Shown here: positions 9,241 to 17,157 of the stretch, piece by piece | Layout of the letters: every line of letters starts with the position of its first letter | Numbering within the stretch: the first letter of the stretch is position 1 | NCBI RefSeq assembly: GCF_003201105.1 | Contig: NZ_QICJ01000016.1 | Span: forward strand, 1-35,209 | Direction: 5' to 3' | Origin: Dyella sp. AtDHG13 | GTDB lineage: Bacteria > Pseudomonadota > Gammaproteobacteria > Xanthomonadales > Rhodanobacteraceae | Length of the DNA: 35,209 nucleotides | The notes under the pieces: model-generated | The model's database searches: none | The model's input: only the letters and a program-made list of their open reading frames with translations | What the model was told of the DNA's origin: nothing | Translations under genes and position numbers: made by a program

Positions 9241-9283
9241 CCCGCGATTCCCCGCCCCACCAACGCTTCGGCCCAAGAAACCC

Positions 9284-12200
9284 GTGACACAGCCCATTCT
9301 CAGCCCCGAATTGCCGACCGGCGTGGAGCCGGCGCGCGCGCGCATCACCGCCAACTGGCTGCGCGACGAAACCGAAGCGGTCAACGACCTGCTTGCCCAG
9401 GCCACCCTGCCGCCCGTCGAGCGCGAGAAGGTCATCGACCTGGCCGCCGACCTGGTGACCCGCGTGCGCGCCCGCGCCAAGGACCAGAGCGCGGTCGAAT
9501 CCTTCATGCGCCAGTACGACCTGTCGTCCGAGGAAGGCGTGCTGCTGATGTGCGTGGCCGAGGCGCTGCTGCGCATCCCCGACAAGAGCACGGCGGACAA
9601 GCTGATCCGCGACAAGCTGGGCGATGCGAACTGGAAGAAGCACCTGGGCCAGAGCGAGTCGCTGTTCGTCAACATGTCGACCTGGGGCCTGATGCTCACC
9701 GGCAAGCTGGTGACGCTGTCGGAGGAAACCCGCCACGATTTCACCGGCGCGCTGCGCCGCCTGGTGGGCCGCGCGGGCGAGCCGGCCATCCGCCTGGCCG
9801 TGCGCCAGGCCATGCGCATCATGGGCCACCAGTTCGTGATGGGGCAGACCATCAGCGACGCGCTGGACCGCTGCGCGCAGAAGGAATACGCGGTCTACCG
9901 CTACTCCTACGACATGCTGGGCGAATCGGCCCTCACCAGCGAAACCGCCGAGCGCTACCAGCAGGATTATCGCAACGCCATCGCCTCCATCGGTTCGCGC
10001 GGCCCGTTCGCCAACCACACCGATGCGCCGTCGATCTCCGTGAAGCTGTCCGCGCTGCATCCGCGCTACGAAGTGGCCAAGCGCGAAATCGCCCGCCGCG
10101 ACCTCACCGCCAAGCTGCTGGAACTCTCGCAGCTCGCCATGAAACAGGGCATCGCGCTGTCGGTGGACGCGGAAGAAGCCGATCGCCTGGAACTCTCGCT
10201 CGACATCATCGGCGACGTGTTCGCGCATCCTTCGCTGCAAGGCTGGAATGGCTTAGGGATAGTGGTGCAGGCGTATTCCAAGCGCACGCCGTTCGTCATC
10301 GACTGGCTGATCGAAACCGCGCGCGCCACCGGCCGCCGCTGGTACGTGCGCCTGGTGAAGGGCGCCTACTGGGACGCGGAAGTGAAGCGCGCCCAGGAAA
10401 ACGGCCTTTCCGGCTACCCGGTGTACACGCGCAAGCCGAACACCGACGTGTCGTACCTGGCCTGCGCGCGCAAGCTGTTCGACGCCGGCGTGGAACTGAT
10501 CTACCCGCAGTTCGCCACGCACAATGCGCACACCATCGCCGCCGTGCATCACCTCGCGCAGGGGCGCCCGTACGAATACCAGCGCCTGCACGGCATGGGC
10601 ACGGACCTCTACGCCGAGGTGATCGGCAAGCAGAACCTCAACGTGCCGTGCCGCGTGTACGCGCCGGTGGGCACGCACGAAGACCTGCTGCCCTACCTGG
10701 TGCGCCGCCTGCTGGAAAACGGCGCCAACACCAGTTTCGTCAACCGCGTGGTGGACGAAACGCTGCCGGTGCGCGAACTGGTCGCCGATCCGTGCGAGAC
10801 CGTGCGCTCCTTTGCCTCCATCCCTCACCCGCGCATCCCCCTGCCGGTGAATCTCTACGGTGAACTGCGGAAGAATTCCATGGGCGTCAACTTCTCCAAC
10901 GACAACGAACTGAAGGCCCTCGCCGAGGCGATCCAGAGCAAGAACGGCCCGTGGAACGCCGAGCCGCTGGTGCCGGGCGCCAAGAGCGCCGGCGCCACCG
11001 TCGAGGTGACCAATCCGGCCGACCGCCGCCAGGCCGTGGGCAGCTACGTCGCCGCCGACAGCGCCACCGTCGACAAGGCGCTGGCCAACGCCGTCGCCGC
11101 GCAGCACAGCTGGGATCGCCTGCCGGCCGCCAGCCGCGCGGCGATCCTCGAGCATGCCGCCGAACTGCTGGAAGCGCGCCGCGGCGAGTTCATCGCGCTG
11201 TGCGTGCGCGAAGCGGGCAAGAGCCTGCCGGACGCCATTGCCGAAATCCGCGAGGCCGCCGACTTCCTGCGCTACTACGCCACCATGGCGCGCCGCCTGT
11301 TTGGCCATCCGGAACAGCTGCCGGGCCCCACGGGCGAAAGCAACCAGCTGTTCCTCAACGGCCGCGGCGTGTTCGTCTGCATCAGCCCGTGGAACTTCCC
11401 GCTGGCGATCTTCCTGGGCCAGGTCAGCGCCGCGCTTGCCGCCGGCAACGCCGTGATCGCCAAGCCCGCCGAACAGACCAGCCTGATCGGCTACGCCGCC
11501 GTGAAGCTGCTGCACGAAGCCGGCGTGCCGGCCGAAGTGCTGCAGTACCTGCCGGGCGACGGCGCCACCGTCGGCGCCGCGTTGACCCGCGACCCGCGCG
11601 TGGCCGGCGTGGCCTTCACCGGCTCCACCGAAACCGCCTGGGCGATCAACCGCGCGCTCGCCGCGCGCAACGCGCCCATCGCCGCGCTGATCGCCGAGAC
11701 CGGCGGCCAGAACGCGATGATCGCCGACTCCTCCGCGCTGCCGGAGCAGATCGTCAAGGACGTCATCTCCTCCGCCTTCCAGTCCGCCGGCCAGCGCTGC
11801 TCCGCCGCGCGCGTGCTGTTCGTGCAGGAAGACATCGCCGACAAGGTCTGCGCGATGCTCGCCGGCGCGATGGAAGAACTGAAGGTGGGTGACCCGGGCC
11901 AGCTGTCCACCGACGTGGGTCCGGTGATCGACGAGGACGCCAGGAAGATCCTGGTGGACCACGCCGCGCGCATGGACAAGGAAGCGAAGAAGATCGGCGA
12001 GGTGAAGCTCGATCCCGCCACCACCGCCAACGGCACCTTCTTCGCGCCACGCGCCTATGAAATCCCGGGCCTGTCCACGCTGACCCGCGAGATCTTCGGC
12101 CCAGTGCTGCACGTGATCCGCTGGAAGGCCGACGAGCTGGGCAAGGTGGTCGACTCCATCAACGCCACCGGCTACGGCCTGACCCTGGGCATCCACAGCC

Positions 12201-12439
12201 GCATCGACGACACGGTGGAGTTCATCCAGAGCCGCGCGCGCGTGGGCAACTGCTACGTCAACCGCAACCAGATCGGCGCGGTGGTCGGCGTGCAGCCGTT
12301 CGGCGGCGAAGGCCTGTCCGGCACCGGCCCCAAGGCCGGCGGCCCGCACTACCTGCTGCGTTTCGCGGGCGAACGCACGCTCACCATCAACACCACCGCC
12401 GCGGGCGGCAACGCCTCGCTGCTCACCATCGGCGAGTAA
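9284..12439 (+). CDS. putA: Bifunctional proline dehydrogenase / delta-1-pyrroline-5-carboxylate dehydrogenase
   Basis: Oxidises proline to P5C (FAD, electrons to quinone) and then to glutamate (NAD+). The protein is 1051 aa. The N-terminal PRODH barrel (about 90-440) shows YVRLVKGAYWDAEVKRAQ, the RKPNTDVSYLACARKL segment and RLHGMGTDLYAEVIG. The C-terminal ALDH domain (about 530-1000) shows E805 (AETGGQN) and catalytic C839 (SAGQRCSAAR). There is no N-terminal ribbon-helix-helix domain, so unlike E. coli PutA it should not repress its own gene. I chose the GTG at 9284 because VTQPILSPELP matches related N-termini. The frame stays open to 8978, but that extension is compositionally unlike protein. 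No strong Shine-Dalgarno is visible. Confidence 0.95.
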   Translation: MTQPILSPELPTGVEPARARITANWLRDETEAVNDLLAQATLPPVEREKVIDLAADLVTRVRARAKDQSAVESFMRQYDLSSEEGVLLMCVAEALLRIPDKSTADKLIRDKLGDANWKKHLGQSESLFVNMSTWGLMLTGKLVTLSEETRHDFTGALRRLVGRAGEPAIRLAVRQAMRIMGHQFVMGQTISDALDRCAQKEYAVYRYSYDMLGESALTSETAERYQQDYRNAIASIGSRGPFANHTDAPSISVKLSALHPRYEVAKREIARRDLTAKLLELSQLAMKQGIALSVDAEEADRLELSLDIIGDVFAHPSLQGWNGLGIVVQAYSKRTPFVIDWLIETARATGRRWYVRLVKGAYWDAEVKRAQENGLSGYPVYTRKPNTDVSYLACARKLFDAGVELIYPQFATHNAHTIAAVHHLAQGRPYEYQRLHGMGTDLYAEVIGKQNLNVPCRVYAPVGTHEDLLPYLVRRLLENGANTSFVNRVVDETLPVRELVADPCETVRSFASIPHPRIPLPVNLYGELRKNSMGVNFSNDNELKALAEAIQSKNGPWNAEPLVPGAKSAGATVEVTNPADRRQAVGSYVAADSATVDKALANAVAAQHSWDRLPAASRAAILEHAAELLEARRGEFIALCVREAGKSLPDAIAEIREAADFLRYYATMARRLFGHPEQLPGPTGESNQLFLNGRGVFVCISPWNFPLAIFLGQVSAALAAGNAVIAKPAEQTSLIGYAAVKLLHEAGVPAEVLQYLPGDGATVGAALTRDPRVAGVAFTGSTETAWAINRALAARNAPIAALIAETGGQNAMIADSSALPEQIVKDVISSAFQSAGQRCSAARVLFVQEDIADKVCAMLAGAMEELKVGDPGQLSTDVGPVIDEDARKILVDHAARMDKEAKKIGEVKLDPATTANGTFFAPRAYEIPGLSTLTREIFGPVLHVIRWKADELGKVVDSINATGYGLTLGIHSRIDDTVEFIQSRARVGNCYVNRNQIGAVVGVQPFGGEGLSGTGPKAGGPHYLLRFAGERTLTINTTAAGGNASLLTIGE

Positions 12440-12450
12440 GCGGGACACGG

Positions 12451-12477
12451 GGCCGGTGCGAAAACGCCGGCCTCTTT
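12451..12477 (+). terminator. Weak putA terminator-like hairpin
   Basis: GGCCGG (12451-12456) pairs with CCGGCC (12467-12472), followed by TCTTT. The stem is only 6 bp and the next gene starts 20 bp later, so read-through into the thioredoxin gene is likely. Confidence 0.4.
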
Positions 12478-12492
12478 CGACGGGAGATGCGC

Positions 12493-13218
12493 ATGCGGTA
12501 CGCGGCACGGTTCGCGTCGATGCTGGCCATGGCATGCCTCGCGCCGTCGCTGCACGCCACGCCCGCGCAGGACGACGAACAACGCTTCGTCGCCACGCTG
12601 CAACTGGGCACCTCGCCCGACGTCCATTACCTCGACGCCAACGGCAAGCCGATCGATTACGCCGCCTTCGCGCAGCAGCTCGGCACGGGGCGCGACTACA
12701 GCAGCACCACCGACCGCAAGGCGAACGCCGCCATGCTCCGGCTTCGCCCGCCCGGCACCACCAGCGGCACGGGGCGTTTTTCGTTCGGACGCGGCAGCGC
12801 GTTTCCGCCGTTCGAGCTGCCCTCGCTGCAAGGCGGCACGCTGCACTCAGGCGACCTGCGCGGACGCTACACCCTGGTGAGTTTCTTCTTCGCCGAATGC
12901 GCGCCGTGCATCGCCGAAGTGCCCGTGCTCAACGCCTACGCCAAGGCGAACGGCGACATGGGTTTTGTCGCCATCACCTACGAGGATGCGGACACCGCGC
13001 GCGCCTTCGTCGACGATCGCGGCTTTCGCTGGCCCGTGCTGCACGACGGGCAGGCATTGATCGACACGCTGGGCGTGAACGTCTATCCCACGCTGATCCT
13101 GATTGATCCATCCGGCCATGTCGCCGGTGCTGCAGTGGGCATGACGATGCGCGATGGGCAGGACAAGCAGCTGGCGGATCTCACGGGGTGGGTGCAGCAG
13201 TGGAAAGGACAGAAGTGA
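12493..13218 (+). CDS. TlpA-like periplasmic thioredoxin-fold protein
   Basis: A 241-aa secreted protein with a signal peptide ending near SLHA (residue 22). An uncharacterised stretch of about 70 residues follows, then a TlpA/ResA-type thioredoxin domain (about 95-240). The active site is CAPC (C136 and C139, in FAECAPCIAEVP), with the cis-proline loop in NVYPTLILIDPSG. Such proteins reduce or exchange disulfides of periplasmic partners, for example apocytochromes or CuA sites; the partner here is unknown. I chose the ATG at 12493 rather than 12487 because GGGAG ends at 12486, which is 6 nt from the second ATG and abuts the first. It lies 53 bp after putA in the same direction and may share its transcript. 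Confidence 0.85.
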   Translation: MRYAARFASMLAMACLAPSLHATPAQDDEQRFVATLQLGTSPDVHYLDANGKPIDYAAFAQQLGTGRDYSSTTDRKANAAMLRLRPPGTTSGTGRFSFGRGSAFPPFELPSLQGGTLHSGDLRGRYTLVSFFFAECAPCIAEVPVLNAYAKANGDMGFVAITYEDADTARAFVDDRGFRWPVLHDGQALIDTLGVNVYPTLILIDPSGHVAGAAVGMTMRDGQDKQLADLTGWVQQWKGQK

Positions 13219-13287
13219 GTGAAGAGAAGTGAGTAGTGAGAGAAGGCCTCTGCCTTTCTCTGTTTTCTCACTCCTCTTCACTCACTC
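13215..13287. terminator. Long near-palindromic bidirectional terminator
   Basis: A 32-nt arm (13215-13246) pairs with 13253-13287 over almost its whole length with a few mismatches, around a 6-nt loop. It separates the convergent thioredoxin and phosphatase genes and overlaps the thioredoxin stop. The arms are built of GTGAGTGAAGAG-like purine text, and the pyrimidine arm supplies U-rich tracts in one direction. Confidence 0.65.
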
Positions 13288-13296
13288 CTCGCTCCA

Positions 13297-14103
13297 TCAG
13301 TAGGGCGTAGATTCAATCAACACCTTCTCCGCCGAACACTTCGCATCCACCGACGCCGCATTCGCCTTCCGATACGCGTCCAGCTCCCGCTTCGCATCCG
13401 CCAGGCTCGCCTGGAACGCGGGCGACGCATGCAGCACCGCCACCACGGCCGCGCCATTCATCGCTCCCGCATCGATCGCGCTGAGATTGTGCACGCCGCA
13501 CACCACGCGGCTGTCGCCGAAGGCGCGGGAGCGCAGCAGCAGGTCGCTGGCCCGATCCGGCGCCAGCTCGGCCAGCACCAGGCCCACCGCCCAGCCGCGC
13601 GTGGCGTGGCCGGAGGGATAGTCGAAGCTCTTGGCCAGTTGCGCCGAGGACTGGCAGGTCGCGCCCTGGTCGATCAGGAACGGACGCTGGCGCTGGTTGG
13701 CCTTTTTCGCCGGGCCGGTGGAAGCGTCCGCCGCGCTGCTGGTGGCATCCACCAGGGCGGCCAGCCTGGGCAGTGTCGCAGCATCCAGCGACACGCCCAT
13801 GGCGCAGCTGAAATCCGCCATCAGCTTCGGCGTGGCGTAGTCCACGTCCTGCTGGGCCAGGGTCCAGCGCGGTGTGTCCTGCAGCTTGCGCGTGGCGAGG
13901 AAGACCTGGCGGTCGGCCTCGTAGCGCGGCGTACCGGCGCGGGGCGCGGCGGGAAGTAGCTCGGCCGTCTGCAGCGAGGCGGCCACCGATCTCGCCTCGT
14001 CCGGCGACAGCGCGGGCGCGGCGGTCTTCACGGGCGTACAGGCCGCGACCAGCAGCACGGCGGGGAGGAAGGCACGGCGGAAACGGACCGGGCATGCGTT
14101 CAT
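13297..14103 (-). CDS. Class A acid phosphatase-like lipoprotein (PAP2 superfamily)
   Basis: A 268-aa protein with an N-terminal lipobox (VAAC, C22), so it is probably a periplasm-facing lipoprotein. PAP2/class A motifs are KX6RP (KKANQRQRP), PSGH (DYPSGHATRGW) and SRX5H (SRVVCGVH). The third motif normally ends HX3D, but here it reads HNLSAID, with Ala where the Asp that orients the catalytic His is expected. It may be a variant subgroup or a weakened enzyme. The expected reaction is hydrolysis of phosphomonoesters in the envelope. The gene is divergent from the AraC-type regulator across 118 bp containing an FNR-like box, and a strong terminator follows it. Confidence 0.85.
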   Translation of the reverse strand: MNACPVRFRRAFLPAVLLVAACTPVKTAAPALSPDEARSVAASLQTAELLPAAPRAGTPRYEADRQVFLATRKLQDTPRWTLAQQDVDYATPKLMADFSCAMGVSLDAATLPRLAALVDATSSAADASTGPAKKANQRQRPFLIDQGATCQSSAQLAKSFDYPSGHATRGWAVGLVLAELAPDRASDLLLRSRAFGDSRVVCGVHNLSAIDAGAMNGAAVVAVLHASPAFQASLADAKRELDAYRKANAASVDAKCSAEKVLIESTPY

Positions 14104-14124
14104 CGGCGTTCTCCTCTAGGCCCC

Positions 14125-14171
14125 TTGTGCATTGCGCAAGGCGGCGGGCCGGAGGCCATGATATAGATCAA
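14125..14171. promoter_or_regulatory. FNR/Anr-like box and dyad in the phosphatase-regulator spacer
   Basis: ATGAT-ATAG-ATCAA at 14158-14171 matches the FNR consensus TTGAT-N4-ATCAA at 9 of 10 positions, centred 58 bp before the regulator ATG. A second imperfect dyad, CTTGTGC-ATT-GCGCAAG, lies around 14124-14140. Both sit between divergent starts, so either gene or both could be controlled. FNR-type control would mean oxygen response; CRP-type binding is an alternative. Confidence 0.5.
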
Positions 14172-14221
14172 GGGGTATCGCCGGACGTGTCCGGCGCTCT
14201 CAGGGGGTGGGAGCTCATTAC

Positions 14222-15292
14222 ATGACGTCTGTTGCCGTCAGCCATGCCATCGATGACGCCGCGCCGCCGGGGGCCGGCGCGCGCTACACCGTGGCCGAAA
14301 CGCCGCCGAACATCCTGGTGCATCTGACGCAACTGGCGCTGTCGCGCGGCTTGCGCTGCGATGGCTGGTTCGCAGGCTCCGGGTTGACGCGCGAGCAGCT
14401 CAACGACCCCACGCTGCGCATTTCTTACCGGCAGGCGCACTCGGTGATCCGGCGGGCGCTGCAGGCCACGGGCGAGCCCGGCCTGGGCCTGGCCGTGGGC
14501 CGCGGCGAAACGCTGGGCAGCTTCGGCCTGCTCGGCCTGGCGATGATGACCTCGGCCACTTTCGGCGATGCCATGAAGGTGGGCATCGCCCATCACCGCG
14601 TGAGCGGCAGCCTGGTCGATGTGAGTTTCGAGGTGGTCGGCCCGCGCGAGGTGGCGCTGGCCGTGTGGCCGCGTTTCAACGACGCGCCCTTGCTGCCGTT
14701 CCTGTGCGAAGAATTGTTCGCGAGCTCGCTGGCCATCGCGCGGGAGCTGGCCGGCCCCGGCTTCCAACCGCTGCGCCTGGAACTGACCTACGCACGCCCC
14801 GCGCATGCGAAGGACTATGCCGAGTTCTTCCAGTGCGAACTGCTGTTCGGCGCGCGCCACAACCGCATCGTGATCGACGCGCAGTGGCTGGAGCATCCGC
14901 TGCCCACGCACAATCCGCTGACCGCGCAGCAGGCGCTGAGCCTGTGCACGCAGCAGCACGACGTGGACGGACCGCAGCAGGAAATCGTCGCCTCGGTGGA
15001 GCGCCTGCTGCGCAGCCATCTGCGCAACCAGCCACGGCTGCCCGACGTGGCGCGCATGCTCAACATGAGCGAACGCTCGCTGCGCCGCCGGCTCGCCGAA
15101 GGCGGGCGCGTGTTCCGCGAAATCCACGACCGCGTGCGTGCCGAGCGCGCGCTGGAACTGCTGCATGGCGGCACGCTGAGCGTGGCGGAGATCGGCCTGG
15201 AAATCGGCTTCAGCGATCCGCGCGAATTCCGCCGCGCATTCAAGCGCTGGACCGGCATGCCGCCACGCAGCGCACGGCAGCATGCCGCTTGA
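14222..15292 (+). CDS. AraC family transcriptional regulator (OruR/ArgR-like architecture)
   Basis: A 356-aa cytoplasmic regulator. An N-terminal arabinose-binding-like sensor domain (about 25-220, with the family's GLGLAVGRGETLGSFGLLG segment) precedes a C-terminal AraC/XylS double helix-turn-helix (about 255-350). Visible HTH motifs are PDVARMLNMSERSLRRRL and SVAEIGLEIGFSDPREFRRAFKRWTGMPP. I chose the ATG at 14222 because GGGAG lies 8 nt upstream; an in-frame GTG at 14207 lacks one. Relatives of this layout control ornithine, amino-acid or lipid catabolism. The divergent phosphatase gene or putA nearby are possible targets, but neither is shown. Confidence 0.88.
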   Translation: MTSVAVSHAIDDAAPPGAGARYTVAETPPNILVHLTQLALSRGLRCDGWFAGSGLTREQLNDPTLRISYRQAHSVIRRALQATGEPGLGLAVGRGETLGSFGLLGLAMMTSATFGDAMKVGIAHHRVSGSLVDVSFEVVGPREVALAVWPRFNDAPLLPFLCEELFASSLAIARELAGPGFQPLRLELTYARPAHAKDYAEFFQCELLFGARHNRIVIDAQWLEHPLPTHNPLTAQQALSLCTQQHDVDGPQQEIVASVERLLRSHLRNQPRLPDVARMLNMSERSLRRRLAEGGRVFREIHDRVRAERALELLHGGTLSVAEIGLEIGFSDPREFRRAFKRWTGMPPRSARQHAA

Positions 15293-15304
15293 GTGCGGCG
15301 CCTG

Positions 15305-15415
15305 GAGCCTAGTCAAAATCCCGCTCGAGAGCCCAATGTCCTCACCGTCATTCCGGCCTGCGCCGGAATGACGAGTAGGAAAGATGCGCGCTAGCGGAGA
15401 TTTTGAACCGGCTCT
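15305..15415. repeat. Second MITE-like element with TTCAAAATC-type inverted ends
   Basis: The ends are imperfect inverted repeats (GAGCC..GTCAAAATC..CGCT at 15305-15325 against 15394-15415). The centre is a perfect 12-bp hairpin, CGTCATTCCGGC-CTGC-GCCGGAATGACG (15346-15373). The plan is the same as the element at 15-205. The right end touches the stop codon of the glycosyltransferase gene, so the hairpin may also serve as that operon's 3' end. Confidence 0.6.
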
Positions 15416-17115
15416 TACTCGTCCAACTGCCCGCGCGCCTGCGCATCCACGAAGGCCGACACCGGCCACACCGCCAGCCAGATGCCGCGGAACGGCTGGA
15501 TATAGACGGCGTTGGCACGATCGGCCGCCGTAAGCCGGCGCGGATAAGTGATCACCAAGCCTTGCGGGTGCGTCTGCGCCCAGCGCCGGACGTCGTCGAT
15601 GCTGTGGAGTTGCGTGACCGGCTCAGTCAGGCGGCCGAGGAAGGTGTACTGGCCGTCGTTGGATTCCAGGTTCGCCACCGGGCGACCGCCCGCTTCCGCA
15701 TGCGCCAGCATGCGCGCCACCGGCGTGAAGTCGTAGGCGGGCCACAAGGTGAGCGTGAACAGGCCATGCGCGGTGACGACCGCGATCAGCCCAACCAGCG
15801 CGACGCGATAGACCTCGCCCTTGCGCAGCAACACCAGCGGCAAGGCCAGCAACAGGAAGGCGATACCGAAGGGCACGCTGTAGGGAAGCAGCGCCGCATA
15901 GAAATGGTCGCGGATATGTCCCGCGCGCAGCAGCGCCCCCAGGCTGATCAGCGTCGCGCCAGCCGCGGCGCAGGCCAACGCGAGCGGCCACGGACCGAGC
16001 CAGCGCGAGCTACCAGATGGCTTGTGTTGCATCAACGACAGGGCAGCCGCCATCAGCAGCGCATAGCCGCCAAACTCCGGCAGCATGTAGTACGGCTGCT
16101 TGCCGCTGACCACAGAGAAACCGACGAACACCGGCAACAGCCAGCAGGCGAGAAAGCGGATGCCGGCTTCCAGCGGACGCCGCAGCGAGAACAAAGCGGC
16201 CCATGCGCGCGGCCACAAGCTGAAAGGCAGCAACAGCACGGGCAGCATCTGCAGATACCACCAGAACGGTTCGGCGTGCGCGAACGAGTCCACCACGCGG
16301 CCGGCGGTCTGGTGCACCACGAGTTTCTGCCGGTAGCTTTCGCCACCCATGGTAGTGGCCAGCAGCACCCACGCCAGCAACACCAGCACGCCGACGATCA
16401 ATGCCTGCGCGCCCCGGACATACCAGCGCCGACGCTCTTGCTTCGCCCAGCGATTCCACAACGGACCGAGCAGCCACGGGAAGGCTACGTGGAGCAGCAT
16501 CACCGGGCCCTTGGTGAGCAGGCCCAACCCCACTGCCAGCGCAAACCCGACGAAGCGCGGCGCCTCCTTCCGCGGCGTGGGCGCAAGACAGAGCAGCGCC
16601 GCCAGCACGCAGTCGGCCAGCAGCACCTCGTACATCACCTGCAGGCCGAACAGGAAACCGAAGCTGTAGGCGGCGACGATCCACGGCGCGGAACGCGCCA
16701 CCTCGGGACGATCGGGAAACAGCCGCAACGCCAGCCGATGCACGAGCACCAATTGCACCGCACCCAGTAGCACCTCCAATAGACGCGGCCACACGTCGCC
16801 GACGCCGCCAACGGCCCAGCCGAGATGGATCAGCCACAGCAGCAAGGGCGGCTTGTCGCTGTACGGCAACCCGTTGAGGTAAGGCACCAGGAAGCTATGG
16901 CGCAACCACATTTCCCACGCCACCGACAGCGTGCGCGTGGAATACATCGGCATCGGACCGTGCTGGAAGATGGCGATGAGCGCGGCGACCAGCCAGCACC
17001 ACAGCCACGGCATCGCCATGGCCGCGTCCACGCCGCGGCGTAGCGGCGTCGATGGCGGAGCGGAAGTGTCGGTCGATGTCGTCACGCTGAAAACTCGAAA
17101 GAAGCCGATATGCAT
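15415..17115 (-). CDS. ArnT/PMT-type (GT-C, GT39-like) glycosyltransferase, variant catalytic loop
   Basis: A 566-aa protein with about 11-13 TM helices and a C-terminal periplasmic domain (about 460-566). It is related to ArnT and Pmt enzymes, which move a sugar from a polyprenyl phosphate to an envelope acceptor. The PYSDKPPLLLWLIHLGW segment matches the conserved first periplasmic loop. The Asp-Glu pair that normally begins that loop (DExR) is replaced by YSTR. The start at 17115 is the longest plausible one; a GTG at 17085 is an alternative, and neither has a Shine-Dalgarno. It is the third gene of the envelope-glycan operon, 42 bp after its paralogue. The acceptor is unknown; lipid A or LPS core is a reasonable guess from the heptosyltransferase neighbour. 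Confidence 0.85.
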   Translation of the reverse strand: MHIGFFRVFSVTTSTDTSAPPSTPLRRGVDAAMAMPWLWCWLVAALIAIFQHGPMPMYSTRTLSVAWEMWLRHSFLVPYLNGLPYSDKPPLLLWLIHLGWAVGGVGDVWPRLLEVLLGAVQLVLVHRLALRLFPDRPEVARSAPWIVAAYSFGFLFGLQVMYEVLLADCVLAALLCLAPTPRKEAPRFVGFALAVGLGLLTKGPVMLLHVAFPWLLGPLWNRWAKQERRRWYVRGAQALIVGVLVLLAWVLLATTMGGESYRQKLVVHQTAGRVVDSFAHAEPFWWYLQMLPVLLLPFSLWPRAWAALFSLRRPLEAGIRFLACWLLPVFVGFSVVSGKQPYYMLPEFGGYALLMAAALSLMQHKPSGSSRWLGPWPLALACAAAGATLISLGALLRAGHIRDHFYAALLPYSVPFGIAFLLLALPLVLLRKGEVYRVALVGLIAVVTAHGLFTLTLWPAYDFTPVARMLAHAEAGGRPVANLESNDGQYTFLGRLTEPVTQLHSIDDVRRWAQTHPQGLVITYPRRLTAADRANAVYIQPFRGIWLAVWPVSAFVDAQARGQLDE

Positions 17116-17157
17116 TACGTAGCAGAAACGGAGCGGCTCCGTGCCGGATGACGGCGC

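Larger units (their letters stand above)
8820..9283. other. 464-bp intergenic region between the oxidase operon and putA
   Basis: This gap must hold the promoter of the leftward DUF2244-ctaCDE operon and that of rightward putA. A sharp AT-rich patch with repeated AGCCACA motifs at 9141-9181 and a TACAAT box at 9235-9240 are the only signals I can point to, and both favour putA. Open frames cross the region on both strands but read as low-complexity Arg/Pro/Ala text, so I call no gene. Confidence 0.6.

Noticed and set aside
8978-9283. 102-codon N-terminal extension of putA
   Set aside because: It is Pro/Arg-rich, spans the AT-rich promoter-like repeats, and family proteins start near VTQPILSPELP.
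8311-9852. Long upstream extension of the ctaC frame
   Set aside because: It crosses the DUF2244 gene and putA on the other strand. The true start precedes the signal peptide at 8310.
10253-12535. 760-codon antisense frame opposite putA
   Set aside because: The putA protein is clearly real, and the antisense text is His/Gly/Ala/Val-rich shadow coding typical of high-GC genes.
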